24,487 nt of DNA from an uncultured Lachnospiraceae bacterium (GTDB taxonomy: Bacteria > Bacillota > Clostridia > Lachnospirales > Lachnospiraceae), in NCBI GenBank assembly GCA_902767065.1, contig CACXFW010000368.1, positions 1 to 24,487 of the forward strand, written 5' to 3'. This document shows positions 1 through 9,000 of this stretch, one piece after another (the stretch's first letter is position 1; every line of letters begins with the position of its first letter). Position numbers and translations under genes: made by a program. Below the pieces are notes generated by a model. That model did not search any database and was not told the DNA's origin. It saw only the letters and a program-made list of their open reading frames with translations.

Positions 1-19
1 CCTGGAACCGCTCAGATCC

Positions 20-43
20 GTCAGATAAGCAAGCTTATCTGAC
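20..43. repeat. Short near-perfect palindrome
   Basis: Eleven bases (20-30) are exactly complementary to 33-43 with a two-base centre. It lies beyond the end of the alpha-galactosidase gene and just outside the IS66-like end at 63-81. It has no T-tract, so it is not an obvious intrinsic terminator. It may be a remnant of a mobile element or a protein-binding site. Confidence 0.3.
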
Positions 44-62
44 TGGATCATGAGCAATTCCA

Positions 63-81
63 GGAGGTGCTGAATAATTAC
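63..81 (-). mobile_element. Divergent IS66-like terminal repeat (single end)
   Basis: The sequence ending TGCTGAATAATTAC matches, with one or two changes, the 18-bp terminal repeat of the complete MITE at 4529-4607 (GGGGTGCTGAATAGTTAC). Read on the minus strand it begins GTAA, as IS66-family ends do. The partner end is not visible, so it either lies left of the window or has been lost. Confidence 0.45.
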
Positions 82-123
82 CTTTTATCAGGCTTTCGCT
101 GCTGCCTGCCGCAATGCCTGGTT

Positions 124-161
124 TTCTGTTTCCGGAACCCCTCTCTGTTCCGGAAACAGAA
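124..161 (-). terminator. Strong hairpin after alpha-galactosidase gene
   Basis: Bases 124-138 and 147-161 form a perfect 15-bp inverted repeat with an eight-base loop, 44 bp past the alpha-galactosidase stop codon. The stem contains CTGTTTCCGGAAC. The exit side on the minus strand lacks a T-run, so it is not a textbook intrinsic terminator. It may act as a transcript 3'-end stabiliser or a Rho-independent end without a U-tract. Confidence 0.4.
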
Positions 162-204
162 TTCAGAATAATAACTGTCTTCTGGACTTTCTTCCGCAGA
201 GCCT

Positions 205-2385
205 TTATTCCAGGTACACCGCGATTGCCTCCATTGGCTGGCTGGTTGCGATGATCAGCTTCCCATCTTCCGTCCTCGCTCCGGCGCCGGTCGCGCGGTA
301 AACGGACGTAATCTTCCGCGGGCATCCTTCCGGCAGTTCAATCACAAGCTCTTTCCGGCCGACAGCCGCAAATACATGAACCACCGCAAAGGCTTCCAAA
401 GCCTGCTTCCCCCTGTACTCTCCTTCCCGGGTCCGGACACGTACCAGTGCCTGCCAGCCGGTCAGGTGCCGGTCGCTCTCTCCCCTGTGCTCATAGAGAT
501 AACTGTACCCGTCCTTTATGACAGGGGCAATTAGTCTGTAGAAAGCGATCCCGTCATCGATCATTTTCCACTGCTCCTGTGACAGGTTCGTCACGTCTCC
601 CGACAGGCACATACGTCCCAGAAAGGTTGCCGCCATGGTATATACGATGCGCTGCAGGGAATCAGTCTGGCGGATCACGGCCCAGATCTGGCTCTGCGCG
701 GGAAGAATCGACCGATGCAGGCGCAGTGCGATCACAGGGATCTGCGCCGCTTCATGCGCATCCGAGAAGGATGCCATGCTGCACAGGCTCATCATCAAAG
801 GCTCCAGCTTGTGCCCGCCGGAGGAACAGTTTTCCAGGATAATTCCCGGAACCTCACGCCGGATCTTCCTGACGAATTCCACAGATGCTTCCCTGTCCTG
901 GCGAAGGCCCTCTCCCGGCGACTTTGCTCCGTCGCATCCGACGCCGATCGTTTCGTTATAATCCATTTTCAGGTAGGAGAATCCATACTGCTTCAGCTGG
1001 CCAATCACACGCTCGCCAAGGTACCGGATCACTTCCGGTTTTGTCATGGCAAAGAACCGCCTGGAACCATTCGTCAGAACTCTTCCATCCTTGTGAAGAA
1101 GCATTTCCTCCTCATGATAGATCCTGGAATCCCTCCCCGCATTATCGATTTCGAACCAGATCCCGGGCTTCATTCCCGCCTCGCGGATCTCCTTCGTCAA
1201 GGCTGTGAGTCCTTCCGGAAACAGAACCGGAGACGGGATATAATCCCCCATTCCGTCTCCCCAGGACTTCCCTTCCTCCACGAACCAGCCGGCGTCCACG
1301 ACGAAGTACTCAATCCCGTGTCCCTGAAGCGCCTGCAGGATCCCATGGATATTCTCATGGGACGGCAGGCCCCAGGTAGTGCAGTACTCATTAAACAGAA
1401 CCGGAAGATGCGCCTCGCTCTCAGGCTGCTCTTTCAGATATTTCTTTCCGTGATACGTCAGCCTCTGGCATGCCTCGTCCAGTTCTCCGCGTACAACTGT
1501 CAGGATCGCATGGGGTGTTTCAAAGGTCTCCCCAGGTTCGATCTCTTTTCTCCAGTGTCCAAACTCCCAATCGGCCAGTCCGCCTGAAAAAGCAAGGTCA
1601 TCATCCCGCCTGTAGAACTCCATCTGCCAGGAGGACTCTGTCGCCAGCTGCGCTGCCCAGACAATATGCTCCTTCGTATCCTCCACGGCTCCGAACGGGA
1701 AGTATCCCTTGACCGGCATGGATCCGATCTGGCCGTAGCGCTCGGAATTAACCGACCATTCAGACCAGGAGGGCTCGAGCTGCAGGTTCTCCGGGCTGTC
1801 TGTGACGAGCCTTCCCTCCGAGCTCCAGCGGCTCCGGATGCGGTGCAGCTTCATCTGTCCGTGACCGTCTCCCGGCGCAAATGCGGTAAACCCTCTCAGA
1901 GAAAAGGATGACAGCATGTCCAGTCCGAAGCTTTGTTCGCTCCGGTTCTCGAACATGACATAGCTCTCCAGTGAGTATTCTTCCTTTCTCCAGGTCAGGA
2001 AATGGAGATACGACAGCCCTCTTTCATCTCTCAGGCGCGTACGGATCTCGACCTGATCCTTATTCTCGATCCTCTCCTGCCCGTCATACCCCATCCGCAG
2101 AACCGTCCGGCTGTTCCTCATCGTTGTCCCGCAGGCATACCCCGCCGGCCCATCATCCTCTGTCAGCTTTGCCTGCACCAGGCTTTCCTTCTGCAGGCGC
2201 TTCTCCTCCTTCAAAAGACCGTCTTCCCCGCTCCAGGACTGTTCCTCCGCAAGAGCATCCGGATCGGACGCGTCCACATCACCAGGAAAGAGAATCAGTT
2301 CCGGGCACCCGCCCTCAGTGATCACGTAACAGGCTTTCATATCGCCCAGTTCATAAACCGATAGTACTCTTCTTTTTTCAGCCAT
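205..2385 (-). CDS. GH36 alpha-galactosidase, cytoplasmic
   Basis: This 726-residue protein should hydrolyse terminal alpha-1,6-linked galactose from raffinose-family sugars or melibiose. Family hallmarks are visible in order: YCTTWGLPSHENI, FVVDAGWF, KPGIWFEIDNAG, LKMDYNE with the expected nucleophile Asp about residue 475, ENCSSGGHKLEP, and SFSDAHE with the expected acid/base Asp about residue 542, followed by QSQIWAV. The length fits the large GH36 group of gut Firmicutes (about 730 residues). There is no signal peptide, so it acts on imported oligosaccharide, although no sugar transporter is in the window. The ATG at 2385 is chosen because CAGGAG lies six bases upstream; an in-frame TTG at 2409 would add eight residues but lacks comparable support. 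The gene appears monocistronic, flanked on both sides by IS66-like ends. Family assignment is firm; exact substrate is inferred. Confidence 0.93.
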   Translation of the reverse strand: MAEKRRVLSVYELGDMKACYVITEGGCPELILFPGDVDASDPDALAEEQSWSGEDGLLKEEKRLQKESLVQAKLTEDDGPAGYACGTTMRNSRTVLRMGYDGQERIENKDQVEIRTRLRDERGLSYLHFLTWRKEEYSLESYVMFENRSEQSFGLDMLSSFSLRGFTAFAPGDGHGQMKLHRIRSRWSSEGRLVTDSPENLQLEPSWSEWSVNSERYGQIGSMPVKGYFPFGAVEDTKEHIVWAAQLATESSWQMEFYRRDDDLAFSGGLADWEFGHWRKEIEPGETFETPHAILTVVRGELDEACQRLTYHGKKYLKEQPESEAHLPVLFNEYCTTWGLPSHENIHGILQALQGHGIEYFVVDAGWFVEEGKSWGDGMGDYIPSPVLFPEGLTALTKEIREAGMKPGIWFEIDNAGRDSRIYHEEEMLLHKDGRVLTNGSRRFFAMTKPEVIRYLGERVIGQLKQYGFSYLKMDYNETIGVGCDGAKSPGEGLRQDREASVEFVRKIRREVPGIILENCSSGGHKLEPLMMSLCSMASFSDAHEAAQIPVIALRLHRSILPAQSQIWAVIRQTDSLQRIVYTMAATFLGRMCLSGDVTNLSQEQWKMIDDGIAFYRLIAPVIKDGYSYLYEHRGESDRHLTGWQALVRVRTREGEYRGKQALEAFAVVHVFAAVGRKELVIELPEGCPRKITSVYRATGAGARTEDGKLIIATSQPMEAIAVYLE

Positions 2386-2577
2386 GCCGCTCTCCTGTTC
2401 TTTTGCCAATGTATTGGTTGTTATGCGTTCCTTCCACGGCCATAGTCCCTCGAATCCACGAGGCGAAGTCTGATCAGTCCCTGGTCCTTCTGAACCGTTC
2501 TTCCATCCGCCCGCTCCTCATGCAGGAACAGAATAGACTCATAGGTTCGGACACTCCACAGATTCGCCCTGGGAGTG

Positions 2578-2618
2578 ACCACGAAGTGTTCTGAGCAATG
2601 GGGGTGCTGAATAGTTAC
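2578..2618 (-). mobile_element. Solo half of an IS66-like MITE
   Basis: Bases 2601-2618 are exactly GGGGTGCTGAATAGTTAC, the terminal repeat of the element at 4529-4607. The adjoining 2578-2600 also aligns with the inner part of that element's left half in inverted orientation, including CGAAGNGTTCNGAG. No second terminus is visible between here and the alpha-galactosidase start, so this is a truncated or decayed copy. The remaining gap from 2386 to 2577 shows only an open minus frame without a start. Confidence 0.55.
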
Positions 2619-2629
2619 CGGTAAATATC

Positions 2630-2655
2630 AAATGGCTGCGCATATACAGCCATTT
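2630..2655 (-). terminator. Probable terminator of the FMN enzyme gene
   Basis: AAATGGCTG (2630-2638) and CAGCCATTT (2647-2655) form a perfect nine-base stem with an eight-base loop, about 110 bp past the stop codon of the minus-strand FMN enzyme. The minus-strand exit reads TTTGATATTTACC, a moderately T-rich tail. TTTT also follows on the plus side, so it could work both ways. Confidence 0.5.
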
Positions 2656-2763
2656 TCCTGCTGCTATAGAGTCATTGCGGAAATGAGTGCTCCTTTCCGC
2701 AATGATTCCCGCAAACCATATTCATTGCCGACGGGATGGCATCAACGGCAGCAGGATTCCGGA

Positions 2764-3657
2764 TCAGAAATCCCTTCTGTGGATCACCGACGGATCCATC
2801 TTCCGAAGATCCGTGCATCCGGTGAAGGCCATCGCTTTTTTCAGCTCATCATTCACCTTCTTCAGATAATCCCTGACGCCTTCCGCTCCGTTTTCCCTGA
2901 TTGCCGTCATTAACGGCCTGCCGATCCCGACCGCATCCGCTCCAAGGCATAGCGCCTTAAACGCATCCATTCCGCTCCGGATCTCGCAATCCACAAACAC
3001 CGGAATGCGCCCGGCTATGATCTTTGTAATCTCCGGAAGGATAAACAGCGGCGGAACGGCATACGAAATCCGGTTGTTATGATGGGATACCATGATTCCG
3101 CCCGCGCCGCACGAAAGCGCGGTTTCCGCGTCCTTTCCGCTCAGGACTCCCTTTACAATTACCGGGAGCTTCGTAGAGTTCACAATATCGATCAGATCCT
3201 GCGTGGTAAGCGGCGACATCTCCAGATCATCCACGACATCAAGGGAGCCGTCCTCGCCAAAGGGATGATCGATATCCACGCCGACCGCCAGGTGTCCGAG
3301 ATGCTCCGCGCGGCGGATCTTCTCCGTAATCCGGCTCCGGTCCGTGTAGGGCTTGATGATCTCGATCACTCTGGCTCCCGAAGAGGCGCATGCCTCAATC
3401 ATCCTGTCGTCCTCCTCCATGCCGATCCACAGGATCGCACCTGCCATGGCCGCGCCTTTCGCATATACTTCGGTTGCGCCCGGAAACATGAAATGATCAA
3501 GGTGAGACAGAGCGGTTGTCATGACCGGAGAAGCAAAGGTCTCTGCGTACAATTGAAATGTGGTGTCCGGGATCGCTGAGTTCATGTAACGGGTTTCGAT
3601 CAGCAGGGAGTCAAGATACTCCCTTGTGATAGTGTTGGAGTTGCCACTGTTGCTCAT
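2764..3657 (-). CDS. FMN-dependent alpha-hydroxy-acid dehydrogenase/oxidase family protein
   Basis: This 297-residue protein belongs to the FMN-binding TIM-barrel family that oxidises 2-hydroxy acids such as lactate. Visible family landmarks are PVIVKGVLSGKDAETAL (the Lys that contacts FMN), the SHHNNR active-site stretch at 191-196, FVDCEIRSGMDAFKAL, LGADAVGIGRPLM (phosphate binding) and the C-terminal LRKMDPSVI. It is shorter than classical members (about 350-380 residues), missing mainly N-terminal sequence. The usual SNHGGRQLD is altered to SHHNNR, keeping the catalytic His (193) and substrate Arg (196) but replacing the two Gly with Asn. The ATG at 3657 has GGAG five bases upstream; a GTG at 3675 is less likely. 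It follows the secreted-protein gene by about 87 bp on the same strand. The precise substrate and electron acceptor cannot be told. Confidence 0.82.
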   Translation of the reverse strand: MSNSGNSNTITREYLDSLLIETRYMNSAIPDTTFQLYAETFASPVMTTALSHLDHFMFPGATEVYAKGAAMAGAILWIGMEEDDRMIEACASSGARVIEIIKPYTDRSRITEKIRRAEHLGHLAVGVDIDHPFGEDGSLDVVDDLEMSPLTTQDLIDIVNSTKLPVIVKGVLSGKDAETALSCGAGGIMVSHHNNRISYAVPPLFILPEITKIIAGRIPVFVDCEIRSGMDAFKALCLGADAVGIGRPLMTAIRENGAEGVRDYLKKVNDELKKAMAFTGCTDLRKMDPSVIHRRDF

Positions 3658-3743
3658 AGTAGCTCCTTTCCTCACAGAACCTGTGCTGTTCTCGCAGACA
3701 CAGCTTCACAAACAAGCCTCTTGCAGTCTGCGAAGTATCCTGT

Positions 3744-4448
3744 TCATCCGGCATAGAACTCTGTCTTAGTCGGATTCTCCTGGATCAGAATGCTGCTCTG
3801 GCGAAAGGCTTGAATCAGCTCATCCGCCGCAGCGTGAACCTGGTCCTTGGTGGTATCACTCAGAAAAATCACCATCGTAAATTCCTGGAATACCTTGCCG
3901 TCATCACCGACCCAGCCGCCCTCAGCTTCCTGAATCGTATAACCGCCGAACCGGTCGATCAGGATCTTCTTTGCCGTCTCCATGCACTCTTCCCTGCTTC
4001 CAACCGGTTCGTTGGTATCCTTGTCATTCGTGCCGCAGTAAAGGACATACTGATAATCGAATTCTTTCCCGGAATCCGCGTCAGCAGAATCCGCATCTGT
4101 GGAATCCATACCGGTGGAATCCGCATCTGTGGAATCCGCATCTGTGGAATCCGTACCGGAAACGGTTTCAGGGGTCTGCCCGGAAGCATCTTCAGCGCCG
4201 TCTCCCCTGTCATCCGCAAGCTCTTCCAGCTGGTGGAAGGAGCCTGTCTTCACCACATCGTCGTCATAGAAGGTACGGAAGTAATCGATCAGTGCCTGAA
4301 GCGCCGGCGCTTCCCTGTTACAGTCAGCAAAGAGATCTTTCTCCTTATAAGCCTCCGTATCCGCCTCAACCGTCTCCTGAGCGGCAACCGCTCCGGTAAG
4401 CATCATGGCCAGAAGAAGCGAAAACCACAACGTAAAGTATTTTCTCAT
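3744..4448 (-). CDS. Secreted protein with TDADS repeat and DUF3574-like domain
   Basis: This 234-residue protein begins with a clear Sec signal peptide (residues 1-23, hydrophobic run FSLLLAMMLTGAVA, likely cut after VAA). Residues 24-90 are acidic; about 99-126 is a low-complexity stretch of TDADS/TDSTD pentapeptides; 131-225 is a folded domain. That domain, with YVLYCGTNDK, GGYTIQEAEGGWVGDDGKV and FQEFTMVIFL, resembles DUF3574 in pattern, but this is recognised by eye only. The Asp-rich linker may bind cations or act as a spacer. GGGAG lies nine bases before the ATG. It may be cotranscribed with the FMN enzyme downstream. Function is unknown. Confidence 0.75.
   Translation of the reverse strand: MRKYFTLWFSLLLAMMLTGAVAAQETVEADTEAYKEKDLFADCNREAPALQALIDYFRTFYDDDVVKTGSFHQLEELADDRGDGAEDASGQTPETVSGTDSTDADSTDADSTGMDSTDADSADADSGKEFDYQYVLYCGTNDKDTNEPVGSREECMETAKKILIDRFGGYTIQEAEGGWVGDDGKVFQEFTMVIFLSDTTKDQVHAAADELIQAFRQSSILIQENPTKTEFYAG
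4071..4154 (-). repeat. 15-bp tandem repeat encoding TDADS
   Basis: Within the secreted-protein gene, the unit GGAATCCGCATCTGT (plus strand) recurs with variants and encodes TDADS on the minus strand. The 15-bp period keeps the frame, so copy-number change would alter linker length without breaking the gene. Confidence 0.75.
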
Positions 4449-4528
4449 GCGTTCTACTCCCTTCCAAAAAAAAGAATACTACTGATTATCCTATGGAAAT
4501 GATCCTGTCATTTCCTGCAGAAAACGGC

Positions 4529-4607
4529 GTAACTATTCAGCACCCCCCACTTACTCGGAACGCTTCGCGTTCCTCATTGCAGGCGGTCAGGGGTGCTGAA
4601 TAGTTAC
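4529..4607. mobile_element. Complete 79-bp IS66-type MITE
   Basis: The element is bounded by perfect 18-bp inverted repeats, GTAACTATTCAGCACCCC at 4529-4546 and its complement at 4590-4607. Inside, GGAACGC and GCGTTCC form a second hairpin. The flanks AAAACGGC (4521-4528) and AAAACGAC (4608-4615) agree at seven of eight bases, consistent with an 8-bp target duplication. GTAA ends and 8-bp duplications are known traits of the IS66 family. It carries no gene and would need a transposase in trans. The rest of the 4449-4973 gap holds the hairpin at 4764-4800 and the promoter at 4811-4842; I see nothing recognisable from 4616 to 4763. Confidence 0.72.
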
Positions 4608-4763
4608 AAAACGACAAAAGAAACAACTCTGGTGTCATTGAACATAGTTTATCAGATCACAGGATATTTGTAAAAGAATCTCTTACCCTCTGCGCTTCCC
4701 TCCACCGCCGCTGTTTCAGTTCACTGCCCCACCACCCGAGCCTGTGGGGCTGGCCAGGGTGTG

Positions 4764-4800
4764 CTGGTAACGGTAAACCATTGGTTACCGGCAGTTTTTT
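4764..4800 (+). terminator. Intrinsic-terminator-like hairpin upstream of the SBP operon
   Basis: CGGTAA-CC (4771-4779) pairs with GGTTACCG (4783-4790) with one bulged A. CTG/CAG can pair outside, and TTTTTT follows at 4795-4800. It is oriented on the plus strand although no plus-strand gene precedes it. It may end a small upstream transcript or insulate the operon from it. Since it lies just before the best promoter candidate, an attenuator is possible only if transcription starts further upstream. Confidence 0.5.
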
Positions 4801-4810
4801 GATTCAATGC

Positions 4811-4842
4811 TTGAAGCCGGATTCCTGCAATGGTACTATTAT
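4811..4842 (+). promoter_or_regulatory. Candidate sigma-70-type promoter for the SBP/HD-GYP/BMP operon
   Basis: TTGAAG at 4811-4816 is followed after 17 bases by TACTAT (4834-4839), or after 20 bases by TATTAT (4837-4842). It lies about 130 bp upstream of the first gene's ATG, leaving a leader without a recognised riboswitch. This is pattern matching only. Confidence 0.4.
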
Positions 4843-4973
4843 GACAGGTCTGGATGCCTGTGAAGATGGCCTCTTACATGCAAGCATGACGCATCCATCT
4901 ACGTAGGCAGACAGACTGTGAACAGTAACATGTGAATACAGATTATGGATCAAAGATTCTCAGGGAGAAACCG

Positions 4974-6050
4974 ATGATGAGATTGAGGCATTCTATCGGG
5001 AAAAAGCATGCGCTGGCCGCTGCCGTCTTACTGGCTTTCACCGCCGTGAGCGCCCAGATTGTTCCCGCATCCTCCGGATCCGAAGAGGCTTTCACCGAAG
5101 CGGATTCTTCAGCGATACAGTCCGAAGGATCCGGAAGTCATAAGCAAACATCCACAACGGAAGCGGACACGTCTTTCGTCCCCTCTTCCCGAAGCCCTGA
5201 AGCTTCCCCTGAAGGCCTCTACCATGAAAACAAATGGAATTATGTAGAGGATTCCATGGACATCTCAGGCGGGATTCCGGAGGATGTCTTCGGCCGTCTG
5301 GCTAAGATCCGGGAGCGCGGAGTTCTCCGCGTCGTAACGGATCCGTATTTTGCCCCGCAGGAATTCATCGATCCGGATCTGTCCGGGCAGGATCAGTATG
5401 TCGGCGCGGATATGAAGCTCGCGAGGCTCATCGCAGATCGTATGGGGGTGGATCTGGAGATCATTCCGATGGATTTCACCCTTGTCCTCTCTTCCATGTC
5501 AACCGGGGAATATGATCTGGCCATCTCCGCCCTGTCCTATACCCCCGGACGCGCCTCTTCCATGGAGCTTTCCCGTGGCTACTATTATTCTCCGGTTGGA
5601 TCCGGCGCCGGACTGATGATCCGGGAAGAGGATCTTGACGCGATCCGCAGCATTGACGATCTGTCCGGAAAAAACCTTGCCGTACAGCGCGGATCCCTCC
5701 AGGAACTTATGGTCGCGCAGAATGTTACCGACTACCGGAAATTCAGAAGACTTTCCTCCATGCAGGATGTCTATGAGGAAGTGATGAGCGGACGCGCGGA
5801 CGCGGCCGGAGTGGATATCGAAAGCGCGAAGATGTATATTGAGAACAATCCTGATTGCGGACTTGCGATTCTGGACGGCGTGGAGTTTCTTCTGGATGAC
5901 CAGTTTCAGGGAGACCGGATCGCGGGGCCGAAGGATGATCTTGAACTGATGTATTTTGTTAACGGAGTCATTAATGAAGTTCTGGACTCAGGCCAGTATC
6001 TGGAATGGTTTGAAGAAGCCTCCGATCGCGCTGCTGAGCTTGGACTGTAG
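4974..6050 (+). CDS. Amino-acid-type extracellular solute-binding protein (SBP_bac_3)
   Basis: This 358-residue protein should bind a small polar ligand outside the cell. Residues 1-30 are a Sec signal (KKHALAAAVLLAFTAVSA); about 30-108 is a Ser/Glu/Thr-rich linker; about 109-350 is the periplasmic-binding fold, recognisable from RERGVLRVVTDPYFAPQEF, YVGADMKLARLIADRMGV, GEYDLAISALSYTPGR and LSGKNLAVQRGS. There is no lipobox Cys, unlike most Gram-positive SBPs. ATG at 4974 (or 4977) has GGGAG six or more bases upstream; a GTG at 4932 lacks such a site. It starts a three-gene operon, its stop lying ten bases before the receptor gene. No permease or import ATPase is adjacent, so a sensory role with the downstream HD-GYP protein is inferred. 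Confidence 0.87.
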   Translation: MMRLRHSIGKKHALAAAVLLAFTAVSAQIVPASSGSEEAFTEADSSAIQSEGSGSHKQTSTTEADTSFVPSSRSPEASPEGLYHENKWNYVEDSMDISGGIPEDVFGRLAKIRERGVLRVVTDPYFAPQEFIDPDLSGQDQYVGADMKLARLIADRMGVDLEIIPMDFTLVLSSMSTGEYDLAISALSYTPGRASSMELSRGYYYSPVGSGAGLMIREEDLDAIRSIDDLSGKNLAVQRGSLQELMVAQNVTDYRKFRRLSSMQDVYEEVMSGRADAAGVDIESAKMYIENNPDCGLAILDGVEFLLDDQFQGDRIAGPKDDLELMYFVNGVINEVLDSGQYLEWFEEASDRAAELGL

Positions 6051-6060
6051 AGGTGCCGAT

Positions 6061-9000
6061 GTGAAATTGCAAAAGATTTATCAGATCTTGCTGCTGGTCC
6101 TTGTATGCATTCTTTGCAACTGTGCAGGGCGCGCTGTCACGGTCCACATCAGTCTGCCTTTATGGCTGGACTCCTTTGGGACCGTCTGCAGCGCCTTAAT
6201 GCTTGGTCCTGTTTGCGGCAGCATGGTCGGCGTGACCAGCAATCTGATCTGCAGCGCACTGTTTAATACCCATTGGGTCTACCTCTTAACCAGTATCTCA
6301 CTGGCAGTACTCGTTGGGCTTTTGTCGCGGTGGAAGAGGCTGGACACCTGGGGCGGCAGCTTCCTGATCGGGTTTCTCAGCGCGATTGCCGCTACCATCA
6401 TCTCTGTCCCGCTCAACTATCTGTTCAACGATGGGATGACCGGAAATGTCTGGGGAGACGGCATCATTCATTTCCTGATGGGATGGAAGTGGCCTGTTCC
6501 TGTCTGTAAGGTAATCGGCGAATTCTACCTGGATTATGGGGACAAGGTGATCACCCTGGTGGCTGTCTACGCTTCGATCCGCCTGTTTCGCAGGTTTATC
6601 ACGCACGCAAAGTCAGAATCAGAAGCAGAATCCGAAAGTCAGGTGCCTTCTGTCTTTGCCTTCCTGCTTCCGCTTCTTCTTTGTGCAATCGTGCCGGCGG
6701 GAAGGATCCGCGCAGCCGAGGCCTCACCCGACGCTCCCGACTACAACGACTATGTCCAGACGATCTTCAGCAGCGACAACGGGCTTCCCTGCGGTGAAGC
6801 GAATGATATCGCGGAAACCAATGACGGTATCCTCTGGATCGGCACCTACGCCGGACTCTACCGCTACAATGGCCGGGAGTTTGAATGGATGGACCGCTAT
6901 GAATCCGTCCGCAACGTCAACTGCCTGTACAAGGATGACGAGGGCCGCCTGTGGATCGGCACCAACGATAACGGCCTGGCGATCGCGATCAATGAACAGA
7001 TTGTAAACGTGATTGACTCAAGCGGCGGACTCCCCTCGGATTCCGTCCGTTCCATCGTGGAGAGCTCAGACGGATACTATTATATCGGAACCACGGGCAG
7101 CATGCAGATCCTGGCCCTGAACAATGGCCTGAAGAAGATCGCTTCTCTCTGGGAAATCAATTATGCGGACGATCTGGCCGCGGACAGTGAAGGGCATGTC
7201 GCAGCGGTCACCTCCGACGGAAGAATCTTCCTGCTGCAAAACGGGCAGATTCTGTGTTCGATGCAGCTGCCGGATGATGAAGAGCAGATCAACTGCTGCG
7301 GATTCGACCTGGACGGTACGCTTCTGGTCGGGATGTCCTCCGGGCGTGTCCGTGTCTTTGACGTCTCGGATGGCGATTTCAATGAGCTTTCCTCCTTCGG
7401 ATGCGAAGGGCTGAACAGCCTCAATGATATCAATACGCTGAAAAACGGGGATGTCTTTCTCTCCGCGGAAAACGGGATTGCGTATCTTGACTCCGATCAT
7501 GAATATCACCTCCTGAACATCAATGCCTTCAATAACTCCATTGACCGCATGCTGAGAGACTATCAGGGGAATCTCTGGTTTACTTCCTCCAGGCTTGGCC
7601 TGCTGCGCATGGCGCCTTCCCCGTTCCAGGACCTGTACAGTACCGTCGGAATCCCCGATCATGTCGTCAACTCCGTCGCAAAATGGCAGGGCGACTATTA
7701 TATCGGTACCGATACAGGCCTGAATATCATAGACAGTACCCTGGAGAAGGAAATCCAGAACAGCCTGACCAGACAGCTGGAGGGAGTGCGCATCCGCTGC
7801 ATCTGTGCCGACAGCCACGGGCATCTGTGGATCTGTACATACGGGCAGGGACTGATCGAGATTGACCCGTATGGAAACCAGACTCTGTACGACAGCTCCA
7901 ACGGAAGCTTCGGCAACCGGGCCAGGGTGGTAACAGAGCTGTCTGACGGAACCATCGCTGCGGCCGGCGATACCGGCATGTCCTTTATCAGAAACCATGA
8001 AATCGTCCAGACGATCGGATACGCCGATGGCCTGATCAATTCCATGATCCTGACCGTCACAGAGCTTCCTGACGGCACAATCATCGCCGGCACGGACGGA
8101 GACGGCATTGCCCTTGTGAAAAACGGTGAGGTCACGCGTATGCTCACACGCTCAGACGGACTGAGTTCCGGCGTGATCCTGCGCACCGTTCCAGACGTTT
8201 CCGGTGACGGAGTCTTTATCGTAACCAGCAACGGATTATGCTACATGGATTCCTCCTTCGCGATCCGTCCGCTGGATCATTTCCCGTATTTTAATAATTA
8301 CGATGTCTGGATCCGGAACGGGGAAACACTGTTTGTCACGGGCAGCTCCGGAATCTATGTGGTGGACCGCGAAGATCTTCTCTCCGGCTCCGGGAATCTG
8401 TCCTACGACCTGCTGAACAGCCGGAAGGGTCTGCACAGCTCTCTGACTGCCAATTCCTGGAACTACTATGACGAAGAGTCGGACTGTCTGTTTCTGTGCT
8501 GTGACAGCGGTGTCTTCATCGCTGACATCAGCAATTATTCCGAAGGGACCCATACCTACCGCATGAATCTCTCCACTGCCTATCTGGACGGGGAAAGCGT
8601 CCGGGTGGAAAGCGGTGCCCCGATCTTAATTGACCGCAGTGTCCGGAAGATTGAACTGTTTCCGGAAGTGATCAACTACACGATACAGGATCCGAATGTC
8701 GGATATTACCTCGAGGGCTTCGACGATGAGTGGACGTTTGTCCCTCAGAGTACGCTCGGAGGCATCACGTATACGAATGTTCCCTCCGGAGACTATGACT
8801 TCCATCTGGCAGTATTCGGAAGTGACGAATCGACCATCTACGAAGAGCGCATTTATCCCATAACCAAGCAAAACGACATCTATGATACGCCGCTGTTTCT
8901 AGCTTACATGGCCCTGGTCGCGCTTTCGGTCGTGATCCTGCTTCTCTTTTTGTGGTTCAGGCATCTGTATGCGCAGGCTCAGCTGCAGATCAGGATGGGA

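Noticed and set aside
2421..2627. Open minus-strand frame between alpha-galactosidase and the FMN enzyme
   Set aside because: It has no start codon with a ribosome site, and its upstream part is read from the IS66-like end, so it is probably not a gene.
4690..4730. Minus-strand GTGAACTGAAACA resembling a conserved 23S rRNA stretch
   Set aside because: Only about 13 bases match and the flanks do not; no rRNA context, so chance.
4616..4973. Possible c-di-GMP (GEMM) riboswitch upstream of the HD-GYP operon
   Set aside because: GGTTACCG occurs, but the GEMM core words (such as the GCAAAG/CAAACC segments) and fold were not found; it is explained by the simple hairpin at 4764-4800.
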